Shown: positions 62,324 to 64,000 of the stretch, in pieces | How positions within the stretch are numbered: position 1 is the first letter of the stretch | Layout of the letters: the number at the start of each line of letters is the position of its first letter | Assembly: GCF_005405485.1 (NCBI RefSeq) | Contig: NZ_BJED01000011.1 | Location: 78,379-142,378, forward strand | Length of the DNA: 64,000 nt | Origin: Enterococcus hulanensis | GTDB taxonomy: Bacteria; Bacillota; Bacilli; Lactobacillales; Enterococcaceae | Direction: 5' to 3' | Program-made: the position numbers and the translations under genes | The notes under the pieces: model-generated | What the model saw: the letters and a program-made list of their open reading frames with translations, nothing else | The model's database searches: none | What the model was told of the DNA's origin: nothing

Positions 62324-62338
62324 ATAATATTATTAAAA

Positions 62339-62428
62339 AGGAGGATAAGGGATTCGAACCCTTGCACGGTTTTACCCGCCTGACGGTTTTCAAGACCGTT
62401 CCCTTCAGCCGGACTTGGGTAATCCTCC
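62339..62428 (-). tRNA. tRNA-Ser (TGA)
   Basis: Long variable arm; anticodon loop CTTGAAA. Second copy at 62869-62958. Confidence 0.95.
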
Positions 62429-62440
62429 GAATAAAAATAA

Positions 62441-62512
62441 TGACCCGTACGGGACTCGAACCCGTGTTACCGCCGTGAAAGGGCGGTGTCTTAACCGCTT
62501 GACCAACGGGCC
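62441..62512 (-). tRNA. tRNA-Glu (TTC), second copy
   Basis: Same sequence as 61718-61789. Confidence 0.95.
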
Positions 62513-62522
62513 ATGATTTTAA

Positions 62523-62596
<74 letters not shown>

Positions 62597-62614
62597 TTCT
62601 CAAAAAAAACTAAA

Positions 62615-62685
62615 AGCGGGTGACGAGAATCGAACTCGCGACAACAGCTTGGAAGGCTGTGGTTTTACCACTAAACTACACCCGC
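62615..62685 (-). tRNA. tRNA-Gly (TCC), second copy
   Basis: Same sequence as 62001-62071. Confidence 0.95.
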
Positions 62686-62689
62686 ATGG

Positions 62690-62762
62690 CGGTCCCGACG
62701 GGATTTGAACCCGCGATCTCCTGCGTGACAGGCAGGCATGTTAACCCCTACACCACGGAACC
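62690..62762 (-). tRNA. tRNA-Asp (GTC), second copy
   Basis: Same sequence as 62160-62232; only 4 nt from the Gly gene, tRNA-Phe being absent from this copy. Confidence 0.95.
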
Positions 62763-62779
62763 GTATTTTTAGTTTTTAA

Positions 62780-62853
<74 letters not shown>

Positions 62854-62868
62854 ATAATATTATTAAAA

Positions 62869-62958
62869 AGGAGGATAAGGGATTCGAACCCTTGCACGGT
62901 TTTACCCGCCTGACGGTTTTCAAGACCGTTCCCTTCAGCCGGACTTGGGTAATCCTCC
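62869..62958 (-). tRNA. tRNA-Ser (TGA), second copy
   Basis: Same sequence as 62339-62428. Confidence 0.95.
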
Positions 62959-62973
62959 GTAAAAGAGTCACTA

Positions 62974-63047
62974 TGGACCTTGTAGGACTCGAACCTACGA
63001 CCGGACGGTTATGAGCCGTCTGCTCTAACCAACTGAGCTAAAGGTCC
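62974..63047 (-). tRNA. tRNA-Ile2 (CAT, lysidine type)
   Basis: Anticodon CAT on a non-initiator, non-elongator-Met body (GGACCTT acceptor) that resembles Bacillus tRNA-Ile with lysidine-modified C34. A search for tilS determinants would confirm; elongator Met is the alternative. Confidence 0.8.
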
Positions 63048-63061
63048 TGGCTCGAATAAAA

Positions 63062-63135
63062 TCGCGGCGGAGGGGATCGAACCCCCGACCTCCCGGGTAT
63101 GAACCGGACGCTCTAGCCAGCTGAGCTACACCGCG
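63062..63135 (-). tRNA. tRNA-Met (CAT, elongator)
   Basis: Anticodon loop TTCATAC; body like Bacillus elongator tRNA-Met (CGCGGTG/CGCCGCG acceptor). Confidence 0.88.
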
Positions 63136-63148
63136 TTATTAATAAAAA

Positions 63149-63221
63149 TGGAGCCTAGCGGGATCGAACCGCTGACCTCCTGCGTGCAAAGCAGGCGCTC
63201 TCCCAGCTGAGCTAAGGCCCC
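63149..63221 (-). tRNA. tRNA-Ala (TGC)
   Basis: Anticodon loop TTTGCAC on CCTGC/GCAGG. Confidence 0.95.
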
Positions 63222-63236
63222 ATAATTTTGTTTCTA

Positions 63237-63310
63237 TCGGGAAGACAGGATTCGAACCTGCGACACCTTGGTCCCAAACCAAGTACTCTACCAAGCTGAG
63301 CTACTTCCCG
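63237..63310 (-). tRNA. tRNA-Pro (TGG)
   Basis: Anticodon loop TTTGGGA on CTTGG/CCAAG. Confidence 0.95.
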
Positions 63311-63313
63311 AAA

Positions 63314-63387
63314 TGCACCCGAGAGGACTCGAACCTCTAACCCCTTGATTCGTAGTCAAGTACTCTATCCAATTGAGCTACGGGTGC
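63314..63387 (-). tRNA. tRNA-Arg (ACG)
   Basis: Anticodon loop CTACGAA; A34 is expected to be edited to inosine. Confidence 0.95.
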
Positions 63388-63400
63388 GTTATTTAGTTAA

Positions 63401-63486
63401 TGCCGAGGACCGGAATCGAACCGGTACGGTGATCACTCACCGCAGGATTTTAAGTCCTGTGCGTCTGCCAGTTCCGCCACCCCGGC
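63401..63486 (-). tRNA. tRNA-Leu (TAA)
   Basis: Long variable arm; anticodon loop CTTAAAA. Confidence 0.95.
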
Positions 63487-63508
63487 GCTTTCCCCTGGTC
63501 TTCAGGAA

Positions 63509-63580
63509 AGCGGAAAACGGGGTTCGAACCCGCGACCCCCACCTTGGCAAGGTGGTGCTCTACCACTGAGCTATTTCCGC
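63509..63580 (-). tRNA. tRNA-Gly (GCC)
   Basis: Anticodon loop TTGCCAA; discriminator T. Confidence 0.95.
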
Positions 63581-63584
63581 ATGA

Positions 63585-63657
63585 TGCCGGCTAAAGGACT
63601 TGAACCCTCGACCCTCTGATTACAAATCAGATGCTCTACCAACTGAGCTAAGCCGGC
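63585..63657 (-). tRNA. tRNA-Thr (TGT)
   Basis: Anticodon loop TTTGTAA. Confidence 0.95.
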
Positions 63658-63675
63658 AACTACAAAAAAATAAAA

Positions 63676-63757
63676 TGCGGGTGAAGGGACTTGAACCCCC
63701 ACGCCGTAAGGCGCTAGATCCTAAATCTAGTGCGTCTGCCAATTCCGCCACACCCGC
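63676..63757 (-). tRNA. tRNA-Leu (TAG)
   Basis: Long variable arm; anticodon loop TTTAGGA. Confidence 0.95.
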
Positions 63758-63766
63758 ATATACTTA

Positions 63767-63839
63767 TGAGCCGTACTGGGCTCGAACCAGTGACCCTCTG
63801 ATTAAAAGTCAGATGCTCTACCAACTGAGCTAACGGCTC
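63767..63839 (-). tRNA. tRNA-Lys (TTT)
   Basis: Anticodon loop CTTTTAA. Confidence 0.95.
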
Positions 63840-63842
63840 AAA

Positions 63843-63915
63843 TGGGGGTTAACGGGTTCGAACCGCTGACCCTCTGCTTGTAAGGCAGATGCTCTCCCAG
63901 CTGAGCTAAACCCCC
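63843..63915 (-). tRNA. tRNA-Val (TAC)
   Basis: Anticodon loop CTTACAA; first tRNA after the 5S gene. Confidence 0.95.
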
Positions 63916-63923
63916 ATAAGTTC

Positions 63924-64000
63924 GCGTGGCGACGTCCTAATCTCACAAGGGGCAACCCCTCACTACAATCGGCGCTAAGAAGCTTAACTTCTGTGTTCGA
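63924..64000 (-). rRNA. rrf: 5S ribosomal RNA, 3' part
   Basis: Minus strand matches the 3' two-thirds of enterococcal 5S rRNA ('CGAACACAGAAGTTAAGC', 'AGCGCCGATTGTAGT', 'GACGTCGCCACGC' end). The 5' end is beyond the window, so an rRNA operon lies upstream of the tRNA array. Confidence 0.93.

Overview
The window looks like a chromosomal segment of a low-GC Gram-positive coccus, most likely Enterococcus. The evidence is four clusters of secreted WxL-domain proteins with DUF916/DUF3324 partners, LPxTG wall anchors, a lysine-type MurE, an S-MK (SAM-III) riboswitch before metK, a leucine T-box before leuS, and a large tRNA array after a 5S rRNA gene. I cannot name the species.

Layout. 1-3.7 kb: a BspA-like 26-residue-repeat surface protein whose frame is cut by a TAA codon. 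3.9-20.6 kb: two tandem minus-strand surface-protein cassettes. Each starts with a Tn916-Int-like tyrosine recombinase, continues with a short WxL protein, DUF916/DUF3324 protein(s), an LPxTG mini-protein, a small membrane protein and a giant WxL protein, and ends with OmpR-type winged-helix regulators whose receiver-like half lacks the phospho-acceptor Asp. 21.1-23.8 kb: a ComK-like regulator followed by DUF1659/DUF2922-type small genes. 24-30 kb: a SnoaL-like gene between inverted repeats, a GNAT acetyltransferase, and the yhaO-yhaN-yhaM nuclease operon. 30.1-37.9 kb: a third WxL locus with a legume-lectin-like WxL protein, DUF916/DUF3324 protein and class A sortase, divergent from an Mga/AtxA-like regulator. 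38-42.4 kb: a TasA/camelysin-like fibre locus with two SipW-type signal peptidases, two or three SipW-dependent exported proteins and a YPQTG-anchored protein that shares motifs with the main subunit.

42.7-61.6 kb is mostly conserved core: yheA-like, class A PBP, RluA, a LysM protein, a MurJ/YtgP flippase, murE, a FabK/NMO enzyme, leuS, PAP2, the ytqA/ytqB tRNA wobble-modification pair, an esterase, a 14-TM MFS exporter and metK. An interspersed repeat sits before leuS and, as 246/264-bp tandem units, before the MFS gene. 61.7-63.9 kb holds 25 tRNA genes on the minus strand downstream of a partial 5S rRNA. Part of this tRNA block is duplicated.

The surface-protein loci together look like a cell-envelope display region. 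DUF916/DUF3324 proteins would link WxL proteins to peptidoglycan, sortase would anchor LPxTG partners, and dedicated regulators (degenerate OmpR type, Mga type) would switch each cluster. The strongest candidates for something undescribed are the recombinase-headed tandem WxL cassettes and the SipW/TasA-like fibre locus with a sortase-anchored subunit.
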